Shown piece after piece: positions 1-7,959 of a stretch of DNA of 64,000 nucleotides. The DNA comes from an uncultured Prevotella sp. (GTDB taxonomy: Bacteria > Bacteroidota > Bacteroidia > Bacteroidales > Bacteroidaceae): NCBI GenBank assembly GCA_900540375.1, contig UQFS01000002.1:62001-126000 (forward strand), read 5' to 3'. The notes beneath the pieces were generated by a model, which made no database searches, was not told the DNA's origin, and saw nothing but the letters and a program-made list of their open reading frames with translations. Numbering within the stretch: position 1 is the stretch's first letter; each line of letters begins with the position of its first letter. The position numbers were made by a program, and so were the translations under genes.

Positions 1-590
1 TTGCGTGCTTTGTCCTGGATGCGGTAAGCCTTGATGAGCGAGGGCAGTGCGGCGGGCACACCGCTGAGCACGCTGGTGTTGCCGTCGCGCTCGCGCTGCT
101 TGATCTGTTCCCACGTCTGCTCCACACCGGCAGCCGTCTTGGGCTTGTCGGCATCCTGACTGCCGCCGGTCTCGCTGTCTTTGTAGACCACCTGTCCTTG
201 GGCGTTGATGGTCATGTCTGACGCCGACACTGAGAACGGCTCGTTGTCGATCGTCCAGTCACCCTGGGCGTTGTTCCAGTCGATGAACGGATGGCGGAAC
301 ATCAGCTTGTCGGCCTCGCGGTTGCAGACATCCGCCATGTCGAACTCACCGGCCTCGTCGCCGATGAGCGCATAGAAGATGACATGCTCCATGACATCGC
401 CCAACTCCTTCATCACCTCGTGGTAGTCGCGGCGCATCAGAGCGTCGGCGAGCTCAAAGACCTCCTCGATGGTGTTGGGGCGGAGGCTCTCCATGGTTTG
501 CTTCTTGTCCCAGGGACATTCCTTGCGCAGCCGGTGCTGCACATCGAGCAAGCGCCCGAAAGCTCTCAGTTTTTCTTCGCGTGTATGCAC
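1..590 (-). CDS. mazG: Nucleoside triphosphate pyrophosphohydrolase MazG (3' end outside window)
   Basis: Reading the minus strand from 590 gives a MazG-type all-alpha NTP pyrophosphohydrolase, which hydrolyses (d)NTPs to monophosphates and PPi in the cytosol. Seen: an N-terminal CPWDKKQ segment followed by EEVFELADAL and ELGDVMEHVIF, the helical metal-binding EExxE/ExxD pattern of the family. The start is taken as GTG at 590-588 because no in-frame ATG lies upstream and a -7 box sits about 20 bases before it. About 197 codons are visible and the frame is still open at base 1, so the C-terminus is missing. Divergent from valS. Family assignment is firm; the start is less so. Confidence 0.9.
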   Translation of the reverse strand, partial: MHTREEKLRAFGRLLDVQHRLRKECPWDKKQTMESLRPNTIEEVFELADALMRRDYHEVMKELGDVMEHVIFYALIGDEAGEFDMADVCNREADKLMFRHPFIDWNNAQGDWTIDNEPFSVSASDMTINAQGQVVYKDSETGGSQDADKPKTAAGVEQTWEQIKQRERDGNTSVLSGVPAALPSLIKAYRIQDKAR

Positions 591-609
591 TTCGTTTATC
601 TTTTTGATG

Positions 610-617
610 CAAAGTTA
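610..617 (-). promoter_or_regulatory. -7 box for mazG
   Basis: TAACTTTG on the minus strand fits the Bacteroidetes TAnnTTTG element and predicts a transcript start about 15 bases before the mazG GTG codon. Confidence 0.6.
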
Positions 618-639
618 CTGATTTTCGGGGGATTTTTCG

Positions 640-647
640 TACTTTTG
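640..647 (+). promoter_or_regulatory. -7 box for valS
   Basis: TACTTTTG fits TAnnTTTG and lies 40 bases before the valS ATG, back to back with the mazG promoter. No clear -33 TTTG is seen. Confidence 0.55.
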
Positions 648-687
648 CAGCATTAATTATAAAATAAGGTATAAAAGATAAGAATAC

Positions 688-3384
688 ATGGAATTAGCAA
701 GTAAGTACGACCCGAAAGAAGCAGAGTCGAAGTGGTATGAGTACTGGCTGGATCACAAACTTTTCAGCTCCAAGCCTGACAATCGCGAACCCTATACCAT
801 CGTCATCCCCCCACCAAACGTGACGGGAGTGCTACACATGGGTCACATGCTGAACAACACCATTCAGGATATCCTCGTGCGCCGTGCGCGCATGGAGGGA
901 AAGAACGCCTGCTGGGTGCCCGGCACTGACCACGCCTCTATCGCCACTGAGGCCAAGGTCGTCGGCAAGCTCGCTGAGCAGGGCATCAAGAAGACCGACC
1001 TCACACGCGAACAGTTCCTTGAGCATGCCTGGGACTGGACACGCGAGCATGGCGGCATCATCCTCAAGCAACTCCGCAAGCTCGGCTGCTCCTGCGATTG
1101 GGACCGTACTGCTTTCACCATGGACGAGACACGCTCCAGAGGCGTCATCAAGGTCTTTGTGGACCTCTGTCGCAAGGGCTACATCTATCGTGGCGTACGC
1201 ATGGTCAACTGGGACCCGAAAGCCCAGACCGCACTGTCGGATGAGGAGGTCGTCTACAAGGACGAGCACTCCAAGCTCTACTATCTGAAATACTATGTTG
1301 CTCCCGAGGATCAGGCGTCTGTTGAGCGCAAGGACGAGGGCAACGTCATGCATAAGGACGAGAAAGGCTACTACGCTGTCGTGGCCACCACACGCCCCGA
1401 GACCATCATGGGCGACTCGGCAATGTGCATCAACCCCGAGGACGTGAAAAACACATGGCTCAAGGGCAAGCGCGTCATCGTGCCGCTGGTGGGTCGTGTG
1501 ATTCCCGTCATCGAGGACAGCTATGTCGACGTTCAGTTCGGTACCGGCTGTCTGAAGGTTACTCCGGCTCACGATGTCAACGACCACATGCTCGGACTGA
1601 AGCACCACTTGGAGACCATCGACATCTTCAACGATGACGGTACCATCTCCGAGGCTGCCGGACTCTATGTCGGCCAGGACCGTATGGACGTGCGCAAGCA
1701 GATTGCCAAGGATCTGACGAGTGCCGGACTGATGGAGAAGATCGAGGACTATGACAACAAGGTCGGTTTCTCCGAGCGCACCAATGTGCCTATTGAGCCG
1801 AAGCTCTCCACCCAGTGGTTCCTGAAGATGCAGCACTTCGCTGACATCGCCCTGCCGCCGGTGATGGACGACGACATTGAGTTCTATCCCAAGAAATACA
1901 AGAACACCTATCGCCACTGGCTGGAGAATATCAAGGACTGGTGTATCTCGCGTCAGCTGTGGTGGGGACACCGCATCCCGGCTTACTATTTCAAGACTGC
2001 CGACGGCAAGCGCGACTTTGTCGTGGCTGAGACTGCCGAGGAGGCTTTGAAGCTCGCACAGGAGAAGAACGCGTTGCTGACCGCCGCTGACCTGGAGCAG
2101 GAGAGCGACTGCCTCGACACGTGGTTCTCTTCCTGGTTGTGGCCGATCTCCGTCTTCGACGGTGTCAACCATCCCGACAATGCCGACATCAAATACTATT
2201 ATCCGACATCAGACCTTGTCACTGGTCCGGATATCATCTTCTTCTGGGTGGCCCGCATGATCATGGCCGGTTACGAGTATCGTGGACAGATGCCGTTTAA
2301 GCATGTCTACTTCACCGGTATCGTGCGCGACAAGCTCGGCCGCAAGATGAGCAAGAGCCTCGGCAACTCGCCCGACCCGTTGAAGCTCATCGAGCAGTAC
2401 GGTGCCGACGGTGTGCGCATGGGCATGATGCTCTCCGCTCCTGCCGGCAACGACATCCTCTTCGACGAGAGCCTCTGCGAGCAGGGCCGTAACTTCAACA
2501 ACAAGATCTGGAATGCCTTCCGCCTCGTACAGGGCTGGCAGACCGATGACAGTCTGGCTACTCCCGAGGCCAACAAGCAGGCTGTGGCCTGGTTCACCGC
2601 CAAGATGAAGGAGGTCAACGCCATCATGGACGACCAGTTCAAGACCTACCGCATCTCAGAGGCGCTGATGACCGTCTACCGTCTGTTCTGGGACGAGTTC
2701 TCAAGCTGGTATCTTGAGATGGTGAAGCCCGAATATGGCAATCCCATCGACACCGCCACTTATCAGGCAACGCTCCACTTCTTCGACGACCTGCTGAAGA
2801 TGCTGCATCCGTTCATGCCGTTCATCACCGAGGAGCTCTGGCAGCATCTCTATGACCGCAAGGATGGCGAGAGCATCATGAAGGCTACGCTCAACATCGC
2901 AGCTCCCAGCGACGATGACAAGAAACTCTGCGACGAGACGGAGCAGGTCAAGCAGGTGATCTCCGGCGTGCGTACTATCCGCAACCAGAAGAATATCGCG
3001 CCGAAGAAAGCGCTGAAGCTCCAGGCTGTGGCTGCCAACCCCTACGCTGCCTACGACGACATCGTGAAGAAAATGGCCAACGTGGAGAGCATCGAGGTTG
3101 TAAGCGACAAGTCGGCCGATGCCAGCGTCTTCATGGTCGGTACTCAGGAGTATGCCGTACCGGTGGGCGACCTCATCGATGTCAAGGCAGAGATCGAGAA
3201 GCAGGAGAAAGAGCTCCGGCATCTTGAAGGCTTCCTCGCAGGCATTCAGAAAAAACTTGCCAACGAGAACTTCATCGCTCATGCGCCTGAGTCCGTTGTG
3301 GCCCGTGAGCGCAAGAAGCAGCAAGACTCCGAGGAGAAGATTGCCGCGCTGAAGGAGTCGCTCAGCCGCTTGAAAGCTAAATAA
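688..3384 (+). CDS. valS: Valyl-tRNA synthetase
   Basis: Class Ia aminoacyl-tRNA synthetase that charges tRNA-Val with valine in the cytosol and edits mis-charged threonine. At 898 residues it is full length. The HIGH signature appears as HMGH at residues 50-53, after PPPNVTGVL, and KMSKS is at 553-557, followed by LGNSPDP as usual for ValRS. Between them lies the CP1 editing domain, with ATTRPETIMGD. The last 70 or so residues form the ValRS C-terminal coiled coil (many E/K, EKQEKEL). ATG at 688 starts directly on the conserved ELASKYDP region. A GC-rich hairpin follows the stop. Confidence 0.98.
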   Translation: MELASKYDPKEAESKWYEYWLDHKLFSSKPDNREPYTIVIPPPNVTGVLHMGHMLNNTIQDILVRRARMEGKNACWVPGTDHASIATEAKVVGKLAEQGIKKTDLTREQFLEHAWDWTREHGGIILKQLRKLGCSCDWDRTAFTMDETRSRGVIKVFVDLCRKGYIYRGVRMVNWDPKAQTALSDEEVVYKDEHSKLYYLKYYVAPEDQASVERKDEGNVMHKDEKGYYAVVATTRPETIMGDSAMCINPEDVKNTWLKGKRVIVPLVGRVIPVIEDSYVDVQFGTGCLKVTPAHDVNDHMLGLKHHLETIDIFNDDGTISEAAGLYVGQDRMDVRKQIAKDLTSAGLMEKIEDYDNKVGFSERTNVPIEPKLSTQWFLKMQHFADIALPPVMDDDIEFYPKKYKNTYRHWLENIKDWCISRQLWWGHRIPAYYFKTADGKRDFVVAETAEEALKLAQEKNALLTAADLEQESDCLDTWFSSWLWPISVFDGVNHPDNADIKYYYPTSDLVTGPDIIFFWVARMIMAGYEYRGQMPFKHVYFTGIVRDKLGRKMSKSLGNSPDPLKLIEQYGADGVRMGMMLSAPAGNDILFDESLCEQGRNFNNKIWNAFRLVQGWQTDDSLATPEANKQAVAWFTAKMKEVNAIMDDQFKTYRISEALMTVYRLFWDEFSSWYLEMVKPEYGNPIDTATYQATLHFFDDLLKMLHPFMPFITEELWQHLYDRKDGESIMKATLNIAAPSDDDKKLCDETEQVKQVISGVRTIRNQKNIAPKKALKLQAVAANPYAAYDDIVKKMANVESIEVVSDKSADASVFMVGTQEYAVPVGDLIDVKAEIEKQEKELRHLEGFLAGIQKKLANENFIAHAPESVVARERKKQQDSEEKIAALKESLSRLKAK

Positions 3385-3407
3385 GTAAAGAATCTCTTTT
3401 TTATATT

Positions 3408-3444
3408 CCCCCCTCCCTTATAGCTTATAGGGTGGGGGAGTTTT
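3408..3444 (+). terminator. Probable terminator after valS
   Basis: An imperfect GC-rich inverted repeat (CCCCCCTCCC...GGGTGGGGGAG) is followed by TTTT, 24 bases after the valS stop. Confidence 0.5.
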
Positions 3445-3456
3445 AGTAAACCGTAC

Positions 3457-4728
3457 ATGAAGCACCGTATCTTTCTTTTTTTGCTTGCTTGTGTCAGTAT
3501 GCTCTCATTGGTGCTGACCTCATGCAGTGATGACAGCGTTGACGTAAACACGATCAACAAGCAGACGATTCTCATCTTTATGCCTTGGTTCGGCTCCCAG
3601 TCGAGTGTGGGGCTGTATAACGAGTTGAAGGAAAACCTCGACAGCATTGAGAGTGCCATCGTTGACGAGAAAGGCATGAACGGTCGGGTGCTGGTCTTCC
3701 TCTCCAACTCATCGCAGTCGTCTTCGCTCTATGAGATCACCTATGAGAATGGACAGATACAGCATCATACGATTAAGGAATATACGGGCAACGAGTACGA
3801 CACGACACAGGGCATGCTCCAGATTCTCAATGATGTCAAGGCCAATGCCTACGCCCTTAACTATGCGATGATCATCGGCGGTCATGGCTCGGGCTGGACA
3901 TTCAAGGAGGATTGGAATCACTATCCCTATAATGCGAAGGCTTATGGCGCTGTTGGCGCAAAGGGCAACAGTGCTGTTGCTGACGGTGTCCTGCCGCTTT
4001 ATCCTCGGACGCGTTTCTTCGGCAGTGTGAGCGACATGAACTATGCCTTTAACATCACCGACTTGGCCGATGCCATCCAGCAGGCAGGGATGAAGATGCA
4101 ATACATCCTTTTCGACGACTGCTATATGGCCAACATTGAGACAGCCTATATGCTCAAGGATGCCACCAACTATCTGATTGCTTCCACCAGTGAGGTGATG
4201 GCGATGGGTATGCCTTACAGAGAGCTGTGGAGCAATCTGGCCAAGAGCACACCGGGATATGAGGCGATCGTCAACAGCTTCCATTCGTTCTACTCCAATT
4301 ACAAGATTTACTACGACAACAATACGAAGTATATTATCCCCGGCGGTGCCTTGTCGGCTATCGACTGCCGCAATCTTGAGCAGCTGGCTACGGTGATGCG
4401 GGAAATCAACAGCCACTATACCTTGGCCGACAGCGTGCGCGACAGCATTCAGGTGCTCGACGGGTTCAACAACCATATCTTCTACGACATGGGCAGCTAT
4501 GTCGATCATGTCTGCAACAATGCCAACCTGAAGAGTGATTTCCATGCCGCGCTGGACAATGTGGTGAAGTATAAGCAGTCGACCGACTCGGTGTTTACCA
4601 ACATCTATTATTCTGCTTACTCTATTCCCGTGAAGACTTTCAGCGGCATCACCATATCAGATATGAGTCTGAACGGTGTGGCCGTCAAAGGCCGGGAGAA
4701 GACTGCATGGTGGAGGCGCACCCATTGA
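3457..4728 (+). CDS. Clostripain-family (C11) cysteine peptidase-like lipoprotein
   Basis: 423 residues. The N-terminus is a lipoprotein signal (hydrophobic stretch, then LTSC with the lipidated Cys near residue 22), so the protein is probably anchored in the outer or inner membrane. The C11/clostripain catalytic pair is visible: His143 in IIGGHGSGW and Cys222 in LFDDCYMANIE. C11 peptidases cleave after basic residues; many Bacteroidetes paralogues are of unknown target. The C-terminal KTAWW segment near the stop is typical of the family, so the protein looks complete. No promoter box is evident in the short gap after valS. Substrate unknown. Confidence 0.85.
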   Translation: MKHRIFLFLLACVSMLSLVLTSCSDDSVDVNTINKQTILIFMPWFGSQSSVGLYNELKENLDSIESAIVDEKGMNGRVLVFLSNSSQSSSLYEITYENGQIQHHTIKEYTGNEYDTTQGMLQILNDVKANAYALNYAMIIGGHGSGWTFKEDWNHYPYNAKAYGAVGAKGNSAVADGVLPLYPRTRFFGSVSDMNYAFNITDLADAIQQAGMKMQYILFDDCYMANIETAYMLKDATNYLIASTSEVMAMGMPYRELWSNLAKSTPGYEAIVNSFHSFYSNYKIYYDNNTKYIIPGGALSAIDCRNLEQLATVMREINSHYTLADSVRDSIQVLDGFNNHIFYDMGSYVDHVCNNANLKSDFHAALDNVVKYKQSTDSVFTNIYYSAYSIPVKTFSGITISDMSLNGVAVKGREKTAWWRRTH

Positions 4729-4774
4729 TCACGCCTACACCTTATTATATATAGGGATTGCTGAACATAGACAC

Positions 4775-5884
4775 ATGATGAATCTACTGAAAAAGACGCT
4801 CCTCATATTCTTAGGAGTGTGTTTGCTGAACAGTTGTTCTTATCGCCAGGCTAAGGATGCCAAGGGTAAGAACGATCTGCATTATGCCTCGTTTTTAAAA
4901 ATGGATGATCAAGGCGACGGGACTTCCGTCACCGTGATGGATCCTTGGCAACAGGGTAAGGTCTTGCAGCAGTGGTTGCTGGTCAAGGCCGACAGTAAGG
5001 AAAAAGCTCACGGCGCCTTGCATCCGCTCCGTCGTGTCGTCGTGTTCTCAACGTCACATTGTCAGCTGCTGGAATACCTCCATTTGCAAGACCGCATCGT
5101 CGGAGTCTGTGACTTGCAGTATATTCTCATTCCCGACATTCAGCGGCGGGTCAAGGCAGGCGAGATCGCAGATTGCGGCAACTCCATGTCGCCCGACGTA
5201 GAGAAGATCATTGCCTTGCATCCTGACGCCATCATCATCAGCCCCTACGAAGGCAACACCGCGATTACACAACTCTCGCGCTTGGGCATCCCCATCATCC
5301 AGGCTGCCGACTACATGGAGACGTCGGCATTGGGACGTGCGGAATGGATGTGCTACTATGGCCGGCTGTTTGACTGTGGGGAGCGTGCCGACTCGTTGTT
5401 CCATGTAGTGGACAGCACTTATCAGAGTCTGAAACACTACGCCGCCCGTTTGTCATTGGGCAAAAGCATCATCACCGAGCGGATGACGGGCAACGTTTGG
5501 TATATACCCGGCGGTAAGAGCACGATAGCAGCGCTGATCCGTGATGCTCACGGACGCTATGCCTTTGCCGACGACCGGCATAGCGGCAGTCTGCCTTTGT
5601 CGCTGGAACAAGTCATCGCCAAGGCCGGACAAAGTGACGTGTGGGCACTGAAATACAATGGTCCGCAGCCCCTGACCAGGCAGACGCTGTTGCAGGAATG
5701 CAAGGGCTACAGTGTGCTGAAGGCTATGAAAACCGGACAGATCTATGTGTGCAACTGTTCGGTAGTGCCTTACTTTGAGGAGGTGAGCTGGCGACCGGAC
5801 TGGCAGTTGCGCGAGTTCATCCGGCTGCTGCATCCTCAGGCAAAGTTAGGCGGACTGAGATATTATAGAAAGGAGAACAATTAA
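4775..5884 (+). CDS. Cobalamin/siderophore-type ABC transporter substrate-binding lipoprotein (BtuF/FepB fold)
   Basis: The frame is open from 4676, but ATG at 4775 (369 residues) gives a proper lipoprotein signal ending in LLNSC, so I choose it. The body has the helical-backbone binding-protein pattern: a VVFSTSHCQLLEYL start, VGVCD, then IADCGNSMSPDVEKIIALHPDAIIIS, which is characteristic of periplasmic vitamin B12/iron-complex receptors. The permease gene follows after 6 bases and an adenosyltransferase comes next, which favours a corrinoid as ligand (inference). No cobalamin riboswitch is seen in the roughly 45 bases after the previous gene. Confidence 0.85.
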   Translation: MMNLLKKTLLIFLGVCLLNSCSYRQAKDAKGKNDLHYASFLKMDDQGDGTSVTVMDPWQQGKVLQQWLLVKADSKEKAHGALHPLRRVVVFSTSHCQLLEYLHLQDRIVGVCDLQYILIPDIQRRVKAGEIADCGNSMSPDVEKIIALHPDAIIISPYEGNTAITQLSRLGIPIIQAADYMETSALGRAEWMCYYGRLFDCGERADSLFHVVDSTYQSLKHYAARLSLGKSIITERMTGNVWYIPGGKSTIAALIRDAHGRYAFADDRHSGSLPLSLEQVIAKAGQSDVWALKYNGPQPLTRQTLLQECKGYSVLKAMKTGQIYVCNCSVVPYFEEVSWRPDWQLREFIRLLHPQAKLGGLRYYRKENN

Positions 5885-5890
5885 AAGTTC

Positions 5891-6898
5891 ATGAGTCAAA
5901 GGAGATGGACCCTAAGCGTGGCGGTGCTTGTCATTGCCATTGTGCTGTTTTTCGCACTGAGTCTGCTGTATGGCAGCGTGGAAATTCCCGCGCGTGCCGT
6001 GGCCGGCATACTGTTAGGTGAGCCATCGTCTATGAGTGCATGGCAGTATATCGTCTTGCAGACACGTCTGCCTCAGGCCATTACGGCGCTGTTGGCCGGT
6101 GGCGCGCTTGCCGTCAGTGGCTTGCTGTTACAGACGGTTTTCCACAATCCTTTGGCTGCGCCTGATGTCTTCGGTGTCACAAGTGGGGCAAGTCTTGCCG
6201 TAGCCCTTGTCACGCTGAGTCCGGTGGCTATGCTGCCTTCCACGCTGAGTGCTTTGTCGTCGGTCGTCGCTGCCTTTGCGGGCGCGATGGTGGTGACGGC
6301 TCTGATCTGGGCTGCAAGCCGTATGGTGCGCAACAGTGTGATGGTGATCATCTTGGGCATGATGGTCGGCTATGTCGCTTCGAGTGCGATCACGTTGCTC
6401 AACTTCTTTGCCTCAGAGCAGGGCGTGAAAGTCTTCTCTGTGTGGGGAATGGGCAGTTTTGGTGGTGTCTCTATGGACGAGATGCCGCTGTTCGCTTGTC
6501 TGACCATTGCCACTACAGCCGTTTCCCTTCTATTTGCCAAGCCTCTCAACGCACTGCTCATGGGCGAGAGCTATGCCAATAACCTCGGCGTGAAGGTGCA
6601 GCGCATGCGCGACCTGCTGTTGTTGCTCACCGGTCTGCTCACCGCCGTGGTGACAGCCTACTGCGGCCCGATCGCCTTTCTCGCTTTGGCGGTACCGCAT
6701 ATTGCCCGACTGATGATCGGCACGAGCGACCATCGACGGCTGTTGCCGGTGACGATATTGTGTGGCGGTGCCATCGCCTTGCTCTGCAACATCTTCACTA
6801 CGATGCCGGGAAGTGGAGAGGTGCTGCCCCTCAATGCCATCACGCCACTCATCGGTGCGCCGGTGATCGTGTATGTCGTCTTGGGCAAGCGGCACTAA
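5891..6898 (+). CDS. FecCD/BtuC-family ABC transporter permease
   Basis: 335 residues, strongly hydrophobic throughout, with the length and about ten membrane segments of BtuC/FecCD inner-membrane permeases. Recognisable family segments are LRLPQAITALLAGGALAVSG-like near residue 60, FHNPLAAPDVFGVTSGAS near 85-100, and AVPHIARLMIGTSDHR near 270, the loop that docks the ATPase. It starts 6 bases after the binding-protein gene, so the two are surely co-transcribed. No ATP-binding subunit gene follows; the next gene is a cobalamin adenosyltransferase. The ATPase must be encoded elsewhere or shared. Confidence 0.9.
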   Translation: MSQRRWTLSVAVLVIAIVLFFALSLLYGSVEIPARAVAGILLGEPSSMSAWQYIVLQTRLPQAITALLAGGALAVSGLLLQTVFHNPLAAPDVFGVTSGASLAVALVTLSPVAMLPSTLSALSSVVAAFAGAMVVTALIWAASRMVRNSVMVIILGMMVGYVASSAITLLNFFASEQGVKVFSVWGMGSFGGVSMDEMPLFACLTIATTAVSLLFAKPLNALLMGESYANNLGVKVQRMRDLLLLLTGLLTAVVTAYCGPIAFLALAVPHIARLMIGTSDHRRLLPVTILCGGAIALLCNIFTTMPGSGEVLPLNAITPLIGAPVIVYVVLGKRH

Positions 6899-6941
6899 GA
6901 AGATGTTTTCATTTGATTTTAGCCTACTAATACTGAGTTAT

Positions 6942-7442
6942 ATGATTATCACAACCAAGACGGGAGACCACGGGACGACGTCGCTATACACCGGAGAAAG
7001 GGTGGAGAAAGACGACCTGAGGATCGAGCTCAACGGAGAGATGGACGAACTCAACGCTCTTCTCGGACTCTGCAAAGCACAAAGCGGAGTGCAGGAACCT
7101 TTTGAGTCATTGCAGCGTCAGCTCACGAATATCATGACGATCGTGGCCAGCAATGGCAAGGCCGAGCCGGATACCTTGCGGGCTTTGCAGCAGGCCATTG
7201 ACAAGATGGAAGCGCATATTGCGGAGGTGAGCCGTCACCGCCATTTCACGTTCCTGCTTCCTGGGAGGAGTGTGGCCGACGCGACCCTGCATCTTGCGCG
7301 GGCCAAGGCTCGGACTTGCGAGCGCCGCTTTGTGACGCTGAACCGTCAGATGAGTTTTCCCGAGGTGATCCGCATCTATCTCAACCGCCTCTCGGATTAT
7401 CTGTTCAGTCTGATCTTGGGCGATGTCAAAGCAGATCTATAA
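6942..7442 (+). CDS. Cob(I)alamin adenosyltransferase, PduO type
   Basis: Transfers the adenosyl group of ATP to cob(I)alamin to give coenzyme B12. Chosen start ATG 6942 (166 residues) opens directly on the PduO N-terminal signature IITTKTGDHGTTSLYTG, the ATP-binding loop; the longer frame from 6873 would overlap the permease gene. Further family marks are the GEMDELNALLG segment near residue 31 and FLLPGRSVADATLHLARAKARTCER in the C-terminal half. Slightly short for the family (about 180-190). Its position behind the uptake genes suggests that imported corrinoid is adenosylated at once. Confidence 0.9.
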   Translation: MIITTKTGDHGTTSLYTGERVEKDDLRIELNGEMDELNALLGLCKAQSGVQEPFESLQRQLTNIMTIVASNGKAEPDTLRALQQAIDKMEAHIAEVSRHRHFTFLLPGRSVADATLHLARAKARTCERRFVTLNRQMSFPEVIRIYLNRLSDYLFSLILGDVKADL

Positions 7443-7555
7443 CAGAAGAGAATCTCGCATCCGTGGAGATCTGTGTCATCTGTGTGAGATGTATTCGCTG
7501 AACTGTTATTGGCTGTTGTGCTGCTATTAAAAAATCCTAAATACACAATAAGATA

Positions 7556-7587
7556 TTGCGGTGTGTGGCTTAAAAAGTTTATCTTTG
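7556..7587 (+). promoter_or_regulatory. Promoter for the 7611 gene
   Basis: TTG at 7556-7558 and TATCTTTG at 7580-7587, 21 bases apart, fit the Bacteroidetes -33/-7 layout. The predicted start lies about 20 bases before ATG 7611. Confidence 0.65.
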
Positions 7588-7610
7588 CAAGGAGAAGAAA
7601 ACATACGTGT

Positions 7611-7931
7611 ATGAAGAAATATGTACTTGTCTCTTGTATGGTTCTTTCTGCCCTTTTAGGGGGGGTGAACAGAAGTTGGGCCATCTCTACGGTTCCTGAT
7701 ATGGATAGGGTGGAGAACGACTTCCAGTCCATCACCATTTTCCTCGTCGGCGAGTCGGTACTGCGCGTGACAGGCGCGGCAGGGCAGACTTTGTCTATCT
7801 ATAACGTGACGGGCGTGAAAGTGATGAACATTCGGGTTGACGGTTCAGATAAGAGCTATCATCTCAACTTGCCACAAGGTTGCTACATTGTGAAGGTTGG
7901 GAATGTGGTGAGAAAGATCGCCCTCAGATAA
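7611..7931 (+). CDS. Small secreted protein resembling a stand-alone T9SS-type sorting/adhesion domain
   Basis: 106 residues with a cleavable signal peptide (to about SWA, residue 23). Most of the mature chain is a beta-rich module with LSIYNVTGVKVM and LPQGCYIVKVGN followed by KIALR. This pattern is normally the C-terminal 80 residues of type IX secretion cargo; here no cargo domain precedes it. The open frame extends to 7509, but ATG 7611 fits both the signal peptide and the promoter just upstream. Function unknown; family resemblance is by eye only. Confidence 0.6.
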   Translation: MKKYVLVSCMVLSALLGGVNRSWAISTVPDMDRVENDFQSITIFLVGESVLRVTGAAGQTLSIYNVTGVKVMNIRVDGSDKSYHLNLPQGCYIVKVGNVVRKIALR

Positions 7932-7959
7932 TCTTTATTGGGAGAGGGAATCATTACAG

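Noticed and set aside
832..2172. 446-codon minus-strand frame opposite valS
   Set aside because: Pure antisense shadow of valS; no promoter and composition mirrors the valS codons.
4660..4728. Suspected frameshift at the end of the C11 peptidase gene
   Set aside because: The KTAWW ending close to the stop is typical of the family, so the gene appears intact.
4729..4774. Cobalamin riboswitch before the uptake genes
   Set aside because: The gap is only about 45 bases and lacks the B12-box; too short for the riboswitch.
4676..4774. Longer N-terminus of the substrate-binding lipoprotein
   Set aside because: The extension overlaps the previous gene and would bury the lipoprotein signal peptide.
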